Positions 37,440-47,309 of a stretch of DNA of 64,000 bases are shown here, piece by piece; within the stretch, counting starts at the first letter, position 1, and every line of letters begins with the position of its first letter. Made by a program: the position numbers and the translations under genes. The notes beneath the pieces were generated by a model, which ran no database searches, was not told the DNA's origin, and saw only the letters and a program-made list of their open reading frames with translations. The DNA comes from Albidovulum sp. (lineage in GTDB: Bacteria; Pseudomonadota; Alphaproteobacteria; Rhodobacterales; Rhodobacteraceae): assembly GCA_028823855.1 (NCBI GenBank), contig JAPPFL010000027.1:298462-362461 (forward strand). The letters are read 5' to 3'.

Positions 37440-38642
37440 ATGCTTCTCAAAAACGCCAGAATTGCCACGATGTCGGATGATCGACCATACGGGATGATCG
37501 AAAGAGGCGCGATCAAGGTAGCGAAAGGGCGGATTGCCTGGGTCGGCGAGGAGAAAACCGTGCCCTCCGAACATCGCGGCGGCGAAGAAAGAGATTTGGG
37601 CGGAAGGCTGATCACGCCGGCTCTAATCGATTGCCACACTCATATCGTCTACGGAGGCGACCGAGCAAAAGAATTCGAATTAAGGCTTAAGGGAGCTACC
37701 TACGAGGAAATTTCAAGAGCCGGAGGCGGAATTGTTTCTACGGTAAATGCGACCCGCGACAAAACTGCGAAGGAGCTACTCGAGCTATCGCTTCCCCGCG
37801 TCGACGCGCTAATCGCCGAAGGCGTTTCCACGATTGAAGTCAAATCGGGATACGGCCTCGACATTGAAACGGAATGCGCGATGCTCCGGGCCGGTCGCCT
37901 TATAGAGTCGAAAAGACCGATCCGGGTAAAGACCAGTTTTTTGGGTGCGCACGCCGTTCCGTCCGACTATTCCGGACGCGAGGACGATTTTATTGATGAT
38001 GTATGCATCCCGGCACTGGAATCCGCCCACGCGGAAGGCCTTGCCGACGCCGTCGATGGATTTTGCGAAAAAATCGCTTTCACGCCCGAACAGATTGAAC
38101 GTGTCTTCCGAAGAGCAAGAGAACTTGGATTGCCCGTAAAATTGCATGCCGAGCAGCTGTCAAACCTAGGCGGAGCCAAGCTCGCGGCTAGGTTCGGCGC
38201 CTTGTCGGCCGATCATCTCGAGTATGCCGTCGATGAAGATGCCGAGGCGATGGCGCGAGCCGGAACTGTTGCCGTGCTGCTTCCGGGAGCGTTCTACACT
38301 CTGCGCGAATCCAAGCATCCTCCGATTGGCGCGTTTCGCAGGCACGGAGTGGGCATTGCGGTCGCAACCGACTGCAATCCGGGATCTTCGCCGCTCAATT
38401 CAATTTTGCTAGCGCTGAATATGGCTTGCACCATTTTCCGCCTTACTCCGGAAGAATCCCTGGCGGGAGCAACGCGAAACGCCGCGCGCGCGCTTGGCCT
38501 AGAGGACTCGGGCCGAATTTCCCAAGGGCTGAGAGCGGATATGGTCGCTTGGAATGTGGAGCATCCGGCCGAACTCGCCTACAGATTCGGCTACAACCCG
38601 ATTCATGAACGAATCTTTGAAGGGCGTTTCGAATCGTGCTGA
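37440..38642 (+). CDS. hutI: Imidazolonepropionase
   Basis: 400-residue amidohydrolase opening the imidazolone ring to formimidoylglutamate. Metal and substrate motifs are [52 protein letters not shown] and [18 protein letters not shown] precedes the ATG. Its last 7 bases overlap hutH, so the two are translationally coupled. Confidence 0.97.
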   Translation: MLLKNARIATMSDDRPYGMIERGAIKVAKGRIAWVGEEKTVPSEHRGGEERDLGGRLITPALIDCHTHIVYGGDRAKEFELRLKGATYEEISRAGGGIVSTVNATRDKTAKELLELSLPRVDALIAEGVSTIEVKSGYGLDIETECAMLRAGRLIESKRPIRVKTSFLGAHAVPSDYSGREDDFIDDVCIPALESAHAEGLADAVDGFCEKIAFTPEQIERVFRRARELGLPVKLHAEQLSNLGGAKLAARFGALSADHLEYAVDEDAEAMARAGTVAVLLPGAFYTLRESKHPPIGAFRRHGVGIAVATDCNPGSSPLNSILLALNMACTIFRLTPEESLAGATRNAARALGLEDSGRISQGLRADMVAWNVEHPAELAYRFGYNPIHERIFEGRFESC

Positions 38643-40174
38643 CACTCGTTCCGGGCAAAGCTTCGCTCGGTGAATTAGAGCACGTATGGCGCGAGGAGTG
38701 TCCCGTCAGAATCGACCGGACGGCAAAGGCGCAGGTTGATAAATCGCATGAAATGGTGCGGTCGGCGGCAATGTCGGCGAAAGCCGTTTACGGCATAAAT
38801 ACCGGGTTCGGAAAACTCGCGAACGTCAAAATCGACGCGTCAGATTTAGATGTGCTCCAACGCAATCTTTTGCTGTCGCACTGCTGCGGAATCGGCAGCA
38901 AGCTGAAACGCCGCGAGGCTCGGCTGATTATGGCCCTAAAACTGCTCTCGCTCGCGCGCGGCGCTTCCGGCATTCGATGGGAATTGATCCGACTCATCGA
39001 AGATATGCTGGAATTCGGCGTGACTCCCGTAATTCCGACTCAAGGATCCGTTGGAGCTTCGGGAGACCTTGCTCCGCTTGCCCACCTTGCCGCGACAATG
39101 ATCGGAGAAAGCGATGCGGAGTTCAATGGCGAAATCATGCCTAGCGCCAAAGCCTTGAATCTGGCCGGCTTGCACCCTGTAACCTTTGGCCCGAAGGAAG
39201 GTCTAGCGCTAGTCAACGGCACCCAGTTTTCAACCGCTCTGGCTCTCGCCGGGTTGTTCCAGGCCTGGCGGAACGTACGAGGCTCGATAGTTTCCTGCGC
39301 ACTCTCCACGGACGCGGCCATGGGATCCACGTCGCCTCTGGTAGCCGAAATTCACGAGCTGCGCGGGCATCAAGGGCAGATCGACGTTGCAACCGAATCC
39401 CGCTCATTGCTGGAAGGATCGGAGATTCGTGAAAGCCATCGAACCGGCGACCCTCGGGTTCAGGACCCCTATTGCATTCGATGCAATCCTCAGGTTACCG
39501 GCGCTGCGGTCGACTTACTGCGCTTTGCCGCCAAATCGCTCGAGACCGAAGCAAATGCGGCGACCGACAATCCGCTGGTCTTGCTTGACGAGGGAAGAAT
39601 CGTATCCGGCGGCAATTTTCATGCCGAACCCGTCGCGTTCGCCGCCGACCTGATAGCGATCGCCATCGCCGAGATTGGCGCTATCGCGCAAAGGCGCGTC
39701 GCGCTTCTTGTTGATCCTTCCCTGTCGCACGACTTGCCGCCTTTCCTTACGCCCGATCCCGGCCGGAATTCCGGCATGATGGTTGCAGAAATCGCAACCG
39801 CAGCCCTAATGAGCGAAAACAAGCACTTGGCAAACCCTTGCTCGACAGATTCCACTCCCACGAGCGCAAGCCAGGAAGATCACGTCGCGATGGCCGCCCA
39901 CGGCGCGAAAAGGCTCGAAAAAATGAACCGCAACTTAAACGGGATTCTGGGAGTGGAAATCATATGCGCCGCCCAGGGAATCGAATTCCGAAAAAATCTG
40001 CGTACGAGCGCGCCGCTGGCAAAAGTTATCAAAGAGCTTCGAAAGCAAATCAAGCCGCTAGACGAAGATCGTATTCTGGCAGCCGACATAAATCGCGCTT
40101 CGGAGATGGTGCGCAGCGACCGCATTGCGACCTGGGCCGGACTGGAATTCGACTTGCGCGAACGGCTACAATAG
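38636..40174 (+). CDS. hutH: Histidine ammonia-lyase
   Basis: 512 residues. Deaminates histidine to urocanate using the self-formed MIO cofactor from the ASG triad, seen in [16 protein letters not shown] near residue 141. Other family motifs are [44 protein letters not shown] and [11 protein letters not shown] start inside the end of hutI. The gap to hutU is 149 bases. Confidence 0.97.
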   Translation: MLTLVPGKASLGELEHVWREECPVRIDRTAKAQVDKSHEMVRSAAMSAKAVYGINTGFGKLANVKIDASDLDVLQRNLLLSHCCGIGSKLKRREARLIMALKLLSLARGASGIRWELIRLIEDMLEFGVTPVIPTQGSVGASGDLAPLAHLAATMIGESDAEFNGEIMPSAKALNLAGLHPVTFGPKEGLALVNGTQFSTALALAGLFQAWRNVRGSIVSCALSTDAAMGSTSPLVAEIHELRGHQGQIDVATESRSLLEGSEIRESHRTGDPRVQDPYCIRCNPQVTGAAVDLLRFAAKSLETEANAATDNPLVLLDEGRIVSGGNFHAEPVAFAADLIAIAIAEIGAIAQRRVALLVDPSLSHDLPPFLTPDPGRNSGMMVAEIATAALMSENKHLANPCSTDSTPTSASQEDHVAMAAHGAKRLEKMNRNLNGILGVEIICAAQGIEFRKNLRTSAPLAKVIKELRKQIKPLDEDRILAADINRASEMVRSDRIATWAGLEFDLRERLQ

Positions 40175-40323
40175 CCGACATATGAAAGCTCGCGTAACTG
40201 CCCAATCTTCCGATTGGCGCTAAATTTGCGAATGGTTTGGCGAAACTTGGCTCGCCTTGCCGACACTGGTCGCTCTTCGAGCTGCCGGCGGCATGCGCTG
40301 CGAAAGAAAGGGATTTGGGGGAA

Positions 40324-41997
40324 ATGCCTCGGTCAAATCGAAACATTCGAGATATCCGGCCGCCGACGGGGCCGGAATTAACCGCGCGGAGCTGGTTGAC
40401 GGAAGCTCCCATGAGGATGCTGATGAACAATCTGCATGCGGATGTCGCCGAAGACCCGCATGAACTTGTCGTCTACGGGGGAATTGGAAAAGCGGCCCGA
40501 ACTTGGCAAGATTTCGACAGGATCGTCGACTCTCTGATTAAGCTCGAAGGCGACCAGTCGCTTCTTGTGCAGTCGGGAAAGCCGGTTGGCGTCTTTCGCA
40601 CTCACGTCGATGCGCCTCGAGTTTTGATCGCAAATTCAAACCTCGTTCCCAAATGGGCCGATTGGGATCACTTCAACTTGCTCGACAAGAAGGGCTTGAC
40701 GATGTTCGGGCAAATGACAGCCGGTTCCTGGATCTATATCGGCACGCAAGGAATCGTTCAGGGCACTTACGAGACCTTCGCCGAAGCCAGTCGCCAGCAC
40801 TACGGCGGCAATCTGGCCGGACGATGGATCTTGACGTCCGGACTAGGCGGAATGGGCGGCGCGCAGCCGCTAGCCGCGGTCATGGCGGGAGCATGCTGCC
40901 TAGCCATCGAATGCGACGAAAACCGCGTCGATTTCCGCCTTCGAACGCGCTATGTCGACGAAAAGACCCGTAGCGTCGATGAAGCCTTGGCGATGATCGA
41001 GCGCTGGACCAAGGGCAAAGTAGCCAAATCCGTTGCCCTAATCGGCAACGCCGCCGACATCGTACCGGATTTGGCGCAGCGAGGCGCCAGCCCTAGTATC
41101 GTAACCGACCAAACCTCCTCTCACGACCCGTTGCGAGGTTACCTTCCATCCGGATGGACAGTAGAAGAATGGCGGTCCAAGCAAGAAACCGATCCTAAAT
41201 CGGTTGAAGCGGCGGCTCGATCCTCCATCGTCGAGCACGTCAAGGCGATGCTCAGGTTTTGGGATGCGGGCGTCCCAACCCTGGACTACGGCAACAATAT
41301 CCGCCAAATCGCGCATGAAGAAGGCCTAGAAAACGCATTTTCATTTCCGGGGTTCGTTCCCGCATACATTCGTCCGCTATTTTGCCGAGGCATAGGCCCT
41401 TTCAGGTGGTGCGCGCTTTCCGGCGACCCTGAAGACATTCGGAAGACCGACGACAAGGTCAAGGAGCTAATTCCGGAAGACAAGCATCTTCACGCCTGGC
41501 TCGAAATGGCTCGGGAGCGGATCGCGTTTCAGGGACTTCCGGCCCGCATCTGCTGGGTAGGCCTCGGCCAGCGCGATAGACTAGGCTTGGCTTTCAATGA
41601 AATGGTCGCGAACGGAGAACTTTCGGCTCCGGTCGTGATCGGCCGAGACCACCTTGATTCCGGGTCGGTCGCAAGTCCCAATCGAGAAACAGAATCCATG
41701 AGGGATGGATCGGATGCTGTCTCCGACTGGCCGTTGCTCAATGCATTGCTCAACTGCGCTTCCGGAGCCACATGGGTCAGCATCCATCACGGGGGCGGAG
41801 TAGGCATGGGCTTTTCCCAGCATGCGGGCATGGTCATTTGCTGCGACGGATCGGTAGAGGCATCCGCGCGAATTTCGAGAGTGCTATGGAACGACCCGGC
41901 ATCGGGCGTCATGCGCCACGCGGATGCGGGATATGAAACGGCTCTGCGGTGCGCGCAAGAGAACAGTCTAAAATTGCCCGCAATTCTCGGCAATTGA
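40324..41997 (+). CDS. hutU: Urocanate hydratase
   Basis: 557 residues, exactly the usual length. Converts urocanate to imidazolonepropionate with tightly bound NAD+. Landmarks are [45 protein letters not shown] (dinucleotide region), [15 protein letters not shown] and the C-terminal [19 protein letters not shown]. The ATG at 40324 is chosen at the point where conservation begins; AAAGGGA is about 10 bases upstream. Last gene of the hutI-hutH-hutU run. Confidence 0.97.
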   Translation: MPRSNRNIRDIRPPTGPELTARSWLTEAPMRMLMNNLHADVAEDPHELVVYGGIGKAARTWQDFDRIVDSLIKLEGDQSLLVQSGKPVGVFRTHVDAPRVLIANSNLVPKWADWDHFNLLDKKGLTMFGQMTAGSWIYIGTQGIVQGTYETFAEASRQHYGGNLAGRWILTSGLGGMGGAQPLAAVMAGACCLAIECDENRVDFRLRTRYVDEKTRSVDEALAMIERWTKGKVAKSVALIGNAADIVPDLAQRGASPSIVTDQTSSHDPLRGYLPSGWTVEEWRSKQETDPKSVEAAARSSIVEHVKAMLRFWDAGVPTLDYGNNIRQIAHEEGLENAFSFPGFVPAYIRPLFCRGIGPFRWCALSGDPEDIRKTDDKVKELIPEDKHLHAWLEMARERIAFQGLPARICWVGLGQRDRLGLAFNEMVANGELSAPVVIGRDHLDSGSVASPNRETESMRDGSDAVSDWPLLNALLNCASGATWVSIHHGGGVGMGFSQHAGMVICCDGSVEASARISRVLWNDPASGVMRHADAGYETALRCAQENSLKLPAILGN

Positions 41998-42383
41998 TCG
42001 GCCGATACGCTGAATTCAGAATTATTCGCTAGTGAGCCAAATTCGGCATGTTGAGCGCCCGTCAAAATGATTTTACTTTTTGGGTTCGCTGCTCGCCATC
42101 GGCCGCATCGGAAAAACGCCAGCGAAACAACGAGATGCTGAATAGCCATATGCCAACGGCAGCATTGCTTCTCGTCGGAACCGATCGGTTTCCCAGGGGC
42201 GCGGCCGACCCGTTCCAAAGAACCGCGGCTGGACGAACCGAATTGGCATCGCCGTGATTGCCGGGGCTGTGGTTCAGACCGAATTCAGTTTCGCCCGGCA
42301 AGGCGGGACAGGAAGCATCCGTCTTTCCGCCTTACCGCCCTTGTCCCAATTGCGCGCCCCGACGCAATCGGTTTCGGTTGCTC
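41998..42383. other. Gene-free interval with inverted repeats
   Basis: About 390 bases between convergent genes. A partly complementary pair, GGCGGGACAGG near 42305 and CCGCCCTTGTCCC near 42345, could form an imperfect hairpin acting as terminator for either side. No gene seen. Confidence 0.35.
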
Positions 42384-42956
42384 CTAGGAGTAGTAGCCGA
42401 TGACATCGCCGTCAGTAGAAACTCCAAGGCCGTTCAAACTGCGATTCACGTAGTTGAAGTATCCAATTATCTGGTTCGCTTCGAGGATTTCGCCATCGTT
42501 CAGGCCCTGGGCACGCAAAGCTTCGACGTCGCTTTTTTCCATCGTTCCGGGACGGAGAGTTAATTTTTCGGCATACTGGAGCAATGCGAGTTCCCTGCCT
42601 TCGAAGAAATCATGCGGGCATCGAGCTTTCAACGCTGCTTCGGCGGCGCTCGAACGCTCATCGTTTCCAATAAGGCTCTTGGCATTCGCCCAGTGGTTCG
42701 CGAGCGAATAATCGCATTCGTTTAGGATTGAAACGTAGGAGCCTATCGTCTCTTGCAGCCATAGAGGAAGCGAATTGCCCCTATCGTGCAGAACCGCCTT
42801 GTAAAGAGCCATGTGGGCTTCCATCGATGAAGGCCGTAGCGAATGCACGCGCAACACGTTGTCAACCGTGCCGTGAGGAGTGCGGGCCGTTTCCAATGCG
42901 GCCCTTAGGCGGTCGTCTGCCTCATTGTCGCTAATCATTCGTATCCAAGCCGTCAT
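42384..42956 (-). CDS. Carboxymuconolactone decarboxylase / AhpD-fold protein (peroxidase-related)
   Basis: 190 residues of the AhpD-like all-helical fold. The signature region is ETIGSYVSILNECDYSLANH followed by WANAK. AhpD enzymes have C-x-x-C before the His; here the second Cys is replaced by Ser (C-D-Y-S), so disulfide peroxidase chemistry of the AhpD kind is unlikely. Members with this change are annotated as peroxidase-related or CMD-domain proteins of unknown role. AGGAG upstream supports the ATG at 42956. Divergent from the Rieske oxygenase gene. Confidence 0.8.
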   Translation of the reverse strand: MTAWIRMISDNEADDRLRAALETARTPHGTVDNVLRVHSLRPSSMEAHMALYKAVLHDRGNSLPLWLQETIGSYVSILNECDYSLANHWANAKSLIGNDERSSAAEAALKARCPHDFFEGRELALLQYAEKLTLRPGTMEKSDVEALRAQGLNDGEILEANQIIGYFNYVNRSLNGLGVSTDGDVIGYYS

Positions 42957-43328
42957 CGAAAATCTCCTGTTAGGTTTCCACGTGCGATATTCACAGAATC
43001 GAATTCGTATCAATACCGTTCTCCTCCCGCAGGAACGCACCGAAGGCGCGGCAACCATCCGAGGACTGACAGAGAGTTGTGCGCTCGCCACCCGGCCAGA
43101 AGCGCGGCAAAATGCGTACGACGTAGCGCGGCGACTTTGCCGCTATCGTCGTTCTTTTCACTGCAAATGTCGGTTGGCCTGGTACCGGCACGACAGCGGC
43201 GGATTGCCGGCCCAGGCGAATGCGAAGAACCGATTTCGGCAAATTTGTTTTCGTTTCAAATTCCTATTGAATGCATCATAAGTGTCTGTTGTATGACGGT
43301 AGCAGAAAGAAAGAACGGAGCTGGAACC
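42957..43328. other. Divergent intergenic region
   Basis: 372 bases between the CMD-fold gene and the Rieske oxygenase gene; should contain both promoters. No operator motif or RNA element recognised. Confidence 0.4.
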
Positions 43329-44357
43329 ATGTTTCTTCGAAACGCCTGGTATGTGGCTGGTTGGAGCAAAGATTTCGGTCGCAATCTAGTCAACCGGAAC
43401 TTGCTCGGCGACAGCATTGTCTTTTTTAGGACGGAAAATGGCGCTCCCGCCGCCCTCGAAGATGCGTGTCCCCACAGAAAACTGCCGCTTTCGAAGGGAA
43501 TCCTCAAGGGCGACCGCGTCGAATGCGGCTATCACGGGCTGACCTTCGACTCAAAGGGAGCCTGCGTTGCTGCTCCGACGCAGCGCAATCGCATTCCCTC
43601 GAGAGCCAAAGTCAGGCGATACCCGGTTACCGACCGATACCGATTGCTTTGGATATGGATGGGCAGCCCGGACGAGGCCGACCAAAACAAGATATTTCCG
43701 GTCGAAAATTATCGCGACCCAAATTGGGGGCTTACCGAAGGCGGGTCACTCGACATCGATTGCAATTACTTGTGGGTGGCGGATAATTTACTCGATCCTA
43801 GCCATGTGGCTTGGGTGCATCAAGGCTCCTTCGCCGGAGCCGGGACCGACGACAGCCCGCTATCGGTCGAGCCAACGGAGCGCGGCGTTATCGTGTCCCG
43901 CTGGATTTACGGGCAGCCCTGCTCGCCCTACTACGCTTCACTCGTCAAGTTTTCGGGAAATTGCGACCGATTGCAGCACTACGAAATGTGTTTCCCTGCA
44001 ATCGGGCTAAACAAGTCCGTCTATACGCCCGCGGGAGCCGGCGGTCCCGATATGACAAGCGCACCGGAGAACTACGTCAACATCTCCTACCATTTCCTCA
44101 CTCCGGTCGACGAAGACCACACGCTGTATTTCTGGTTCCAGCACAGAAATACGGATCCGAACGACCAGGAAATCTCGAACCGCATGAATGAGGGCGCGCG
44201 TCAGGCCTTCGAGGAGGACCGAGATGTGCTCGTCAGCGTGCACGAAGGAATGAAAAATTCGAAAACGCCGCATCTCGATCTAGGACTGGACGCGGGCGCA
44301 AAGCTGTTCCGTCTCCACCTGAATCGCCTTATCGAAAAGGAGCGAAAGCAGGATTGA
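43329..44357 (+). CDS. Rieske non-heme iron oxygenase, VanA-like
   Basis: 342 residues. The N-terminal Rieske domain has CPHRKLPLSKG and CGYHGLTFDSKG (C-x-H and C-x2-H ligands). The catalytic iron motif is DNLLDPSHVAWVH (D-x2-H-x4-H), followed by the mixed oxygenase fold. Length and order match oxygenase components such as vanillate O-demethylase; the substrate is unknown. GGAGCTGGA precedes the ATG at 43329; an in-frame ATG at 43293 would add 12 residues. No reductase gene is adjacent, so electrons must come from elsewhere. Confidence 0.88.
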   Translation: MFLRNAWYVAGWSKDFGRNLVNRNLLGDSIVFFRTENGAPAALEDACPHRKLPLSKGILKGDRVECGYHGLTFDSKGACVAAPTQRNRIPSRAKVRRYPVTDRYRLLWIWMGSPDEADQNKIFPVENYRDPNWGLTEGGSLDIDCNYLWVADNLLDPSHVAWVHQGSFAGAGTDDSPLSVEPTERGVIVSRWIYGQPCSPYYASLVKFSGNCDRLQHYEMCFPAIGLNKSVYTPAGAGGPDMTSAPENYVNISYHFLTPVDEDHTLYFWFQHRNTDPNDQEISNRMNEGARQAFEEDRDVLVSVHEGMKNSKTPHLDLGLDAGAKLFRLHLNRLIEKERKQD

Positions 44358-44515
44358 AGTCAAATGGCATCGCGACACGAATTCTCCGATTGAATATTGT
44401 CAGCATTTTGTCCCTGACTCGCCAAATTTCGCCGCAATGCTACGTCCGTTCCGGACAAATTCTTCGCTCGCTGCCCGAAGCCGCCGGAACTTTGGCCTGG
44501 ATCGGGAAAAATTGA

Positions 44516-45358
44516 TTAGCCAGAATATGCGACAACGCGCTGGCATTGGCGTCCCAGGCCTTCAATCTCCAAAGTCATGACCTGTCCCGGCGTCAAGTAA
44601 ACCTGCGGATTCATCCCTAGGCCAACCCCTGGCGGCGTCCCCGTCGCAATCAAATCGCCGGGCTGAAGAGACATGAATTTCGAAACCTGGCTCACGAGTT
44701 CCGGCACGTCGAAAATCATCTTGCTCGTGGAACTGTCTTGGTATCGGTTGCCGTCCACCTCGAGCCACATCGACAGATTCGAGGGATCTCCAATCGACTC
44801 GGGCGTAACCAGCCACGGCCCGATCGGTCCGAAAGTGTCCGCGCTTTTTCCCTTTATCCATTGCCCGGTTCGTTCAATCTGGAACGCGCGTTCAGAGACA
44901 TCGTTTACGATGCAGTATCCCGCAATGTGATCCGGAGCCTGTTCCCGGGACACGTATTTGGCCTCTTTTCCGATTACAACGCCCAATTCGACCTCCCAAT
45001 CGACCTTCGTTCCGTCTTTCGGGATCATCACATCGTCGTTCGGACCGACGATCGAAGATGTCGCTTTCCCAAACAAAATGGGTTCTACCGGCGCTTCTTG
45101 CCCGGTCTCCGCAGCGTGATCGGAATAATTCAAGCCTATGCAGATGAATTTTCCGGTTCTTGCGACGCATGGTCCAATTCTCAAATCGCTGGAAAGCTCG
45201 GGAAGCGATTTTGGATCGAGACCGGTAGCCCAGTCCATGTTGGAAAGCGCCTCGTCTTTGAGGTCGTCAATTATGCCTTCAAGGCTTCGAGGCGATCCAC
45301 TCGAATCCAGAATTGCCGGTACTTCGGATCCCGGCGACCCAATTCGCAGAAGTTTCAA
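44516..45358 (-). CDS. Fumarylacetoacetate hydrolase-fold protein
   Basis: 280 residues. The motif GKFICIGLNYSDHAAETGQE opens the FAH domain. Metal ligands lie in VDWEVELGVVIG and IVNDVSERAFQ, with GKSADTFGPIGPWLVTP and LIATGTPPGVG typical of the group annotated as 2,4-diketo-3-deoxy-L-fuconate hydrolase or ureidoglycolate lyase. Exact substrate open. Start is a TTG at 45358 with GGGAG a few bases upstream. Convergent with the Rieske gene. Confidence 0.88.
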   Translation of the reverse strand: MKLLRIGSPGSEVPAILDSSGSPRSLEGIIDDLKDEALSNMDWATGLDPKSLPELSSDLRIGPCVARTGKFICIGLNYSDHAAETGQEAPVEPILFGKATSSIVGPNDDVMIPKDGTKVDWEVELGVVIGKEAKYVSREQAPDHIAGYCIVNDVSERAFQIERTGQWIKGKSADTFGPIGPWLVTPESIGDPSNLSMWLEVDGNRYQDSSTSKMIFDVPELVSQVSKFMSLQPGDLIATGTPPGVGLGMNPQVYLTPGQVMTLEIEGLGRQCQRVVAYSG

Positions 45359-46028
45359 TCCTAATACTCCCTAAATTTCGGGGTCGGTCTTATGCCGACG
45401 GCGCGAATTTGCCTTCTTGTTCAAAATCACGCGGAAGGCAAGCGTCGAATTGTGAGTCAATCGCCGCAGTTGTCAACTGCGAAAAGTCTCAAAAAAAGCT
45501 ACCGGAAAACGCATATGCTAAGCAGGAGAGCAATTCGCGCTCAACTATCCGCATTGCCAATGAAGATCCAAGCATGACAAATTTTCCTGCGTCGATTTTC
45601 CCGCAACGGCAAACGGAGCGGCTCAAGTTCGCCAGCGATTCTTCGGCTCGCCGGGAATTATCGAATCCACTGCTTGCGTGCACGCGATTGATAGAAAAAA
45701 GTAGAAATTCGTTCGCCTGTCGAGGAAGGGCAGCGGGCCAAATTCAGATTGCAGTTCGCTATCGATGAATTCGGCCGGACGCGAGGCAATTCCGCCGACC
45801 GAACGCCTATGAATCTGAAGAATTCCGATCGGAGCGAATTCTTGCGTACTCTACAACCGCCGATACGAAGTTTCTTGAGATTCCGCTGTCCTACGGCACC
45901 GTTCGGTATTTGGAAATGTGTCCCGGAGACTGCGCCGTCCGAGGTCGCGCTACATCGGAAAACGGACTTCCTTGTTCGCCTTGGACTGAAACCGATTGGC
46001 TGCGCTGCTTGACCGATCTGCCCGGCAA
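45359..46028. other. Gene-free interval
   Basis: 670 bases upstream of the FAH-fold gene and downstream of moaE. A plus-strand frame from about 45769 to 46032 reads protein-like in part (ADTKFLEIPLSYGTVRYLEM) but has no start codon near its beginning and no family I recognise; it may be an eroded gene end. Confidence 0.4.
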
Positions 46029-46484
46029 CTAGTTCCAGCGGTCGAGCGCCGCTTCGTCCGACAGCTTGCTCGCAACCCACGAAGCCTCGCCGGATCGAAT
46101 TTCCTTTTTCCAGAATGGAGCTCGGGACTTCAAATAATCCATAAGGAATTCAGCGGCACTAAACGCTTCAGCGCGATGTTTGGCTAGAGTCGCCACCATC
46201 ATAATGGGTTCGCCGGGTCCGAGTTCTCCGAATCTGTGAACGATTAGGCTGTCTATTAGCGACCATCTATCCTTGGCTTCATCCTCGATTTTCCTAATCG
46301 ATTTTTCGGTCATTCCGGGATAATGCTCAATGACCATCCGCGCGAGCGGCGACTCGCTGTCTTGCCTCACGATTCCGCAGAAATTCACCATCGCGCCGGC
46401 ATCCGTTCGACCTGAACTGAACGCCTCTAGCTCCGCTCCGATATCGAATCGATGGGACTGTATTCGAACCGACACGTCAACCAC
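46029..46484 (-). CDS. moaE: Molybdopterin synthase catalytic subunit
   Basis: 151 residues. MoaE transfers sulfur from MoaD thiocarboxylate to precursor Z. GAMVNFCGIVRQDSES, IEHYPGMTEK, HRFGELGPGEPIMMVATLAK, HRAEAFSAAEFLMDYLKSRA and PFWKKEI (with the catalytic lysines) are all present. GTG start overlapping the end of moaD by 8 bases. Confidence 0.96.
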   Translation of the reverse strand: MVDVSVRIQSHRFDIGAELEAFSSGRTDAGAMVNFCGIVRQDSESPLARMVIEHYPGMTEKSIRKIEDEAKDRWSLIDSLIVHRFGELGPGEPIMMVATLAKHRAEAFSAAEFLMDYLKSRAPFWKKEIRSGEASWVASKLSDEAALDRWN

Positions 46485-46725
46485 CTGTCATGGGCGGAAA
46501 AAATGCAATTTCGCGAGTGCCGGAAATCGACGCGTCGAAATCCGTCAATTCTTGATCCAATGCAACGCGCACCGCGGACAAATCCGAAAAGGCCGATTCG
46601 TATCTAGGCTCCCTCGACTTCAATTCTTCAACTAGCTGGCGGACTGTCATCGCTCCTGTTTCCACAGTTTCTCGCGGCTTTCCTATACGCTCCCTAACCC
46701 AAGAAAAATAAAGGATTTCGACCAT
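46477..46725 (-). CDS. moaD: Molybdopterin synthase sulfur-carrier subunit
   Basis: 82-residue ubiquitin-fold protein. It begins MVEILYFSWVRERIGKP and ends in the obligatory Gly-Gly tail (FFPPMTGG), whose C-terminal thiocarboxylate donates sulfur. It overlaps moaE by 8 bases and follows pgsA by 13 bases, as in many alphaproteobacteria. Confidence 0.95.
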   Translation of the reverse strand: MVEILYFSWVRERIGKPRETVETGAMTVRQLVEELKSREPRYESAFSDLSAVRVALDQELTDFDASISGTREIAFFPPMTGG

Positions 46726-46738
46726 TTTCGCCCCCGCT

Positions 46739-47299
46739 CTAAAGATATGGCAACGTCTTGCGAAAATAAATTACAGCCGACACGACGGACAATATGGCCG
46801 CTGCCCATAAAAGAAACAAACCGATTAATTCGACTTCTACGGAATAGTTGGAAAGCGCGGGCGACAATAGCAAGAGGAAAATCGCCGCCATCTGAGTGGC
46901 GGCTTTGGTTTTCCCGATTCCAGTCGTGCCCAATTCGACGGAACTGCCCGACATTTGTTCGCGAAGCCCCGCGATGAATATCTCGCGGAATACGATAGCC
47001 GTTGCTGGAACGAGAAACCAGGAATCCAAGCCGGAATTCGCCGCGACTGCGAGCAAAGCGATGACGACAAGCGCCTTGTCCGCAATCGGATCGAGTACTT
47101 TTCCGAGATTTGAAATCAAATCGAATCTTCTGGCAAGGAAACCGTCCAGAAAATCCGTTATTGTTGCCGCCGCAAATATCGCCGCTGCCACTACGCTAGC
47201 TTGCGAGTACGGCAAAATCAGGAAAACCAGAACCAAAAGCGGCGAAACGGCAAGCCTAGCAGTCGTGAGAATGTTTGGTATTCGGGCGGAAATAGTCAT
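46739..47299 (-). CDS. pgsA: CDP-diacylglycerol-glycerol-3-phosphate 3-phosphatidyltransferase
   Basis: 186-residue membrane enzyme making phosphatidylglycerol phosphate. The CDP-alcohol phosphotransferase motif reads TDFLDGFLARRFDLISNLGK then VLDPIADK (D-G-x2-A-R-x8-G-x3-D-x3-D). About four to five helices. The ATG at 47299, 10 bases after the uvrC stop, is chosen over an extension into uvrC. Confidence 0.95.
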   Translation of the reverse strand: MTISARIPNILTTARLAVSPLLVLVFLILPYSQASVVAAAIFAAATITDFLDGFLARRFDLISNLGKVLDPIADKALVVIALLAVAANSGLDSWFLVPATAIVFREIFIAGLREQMSGSSVELGTTGIGKTKAATQMAAIFLLLLSPALSNYSVEVELIGLFLLWAAAILSVVSAVIYFRKTLPYL

Positions 47300-47309
47300 A
47301 GATTTCTTG

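Noticed and set aside
45769..46032. Plus-strand frame with protein-like wording before moaE
   Set aside because: It has no usable start codon before its midpoint, overlaps the moaE end and matches no family I know.
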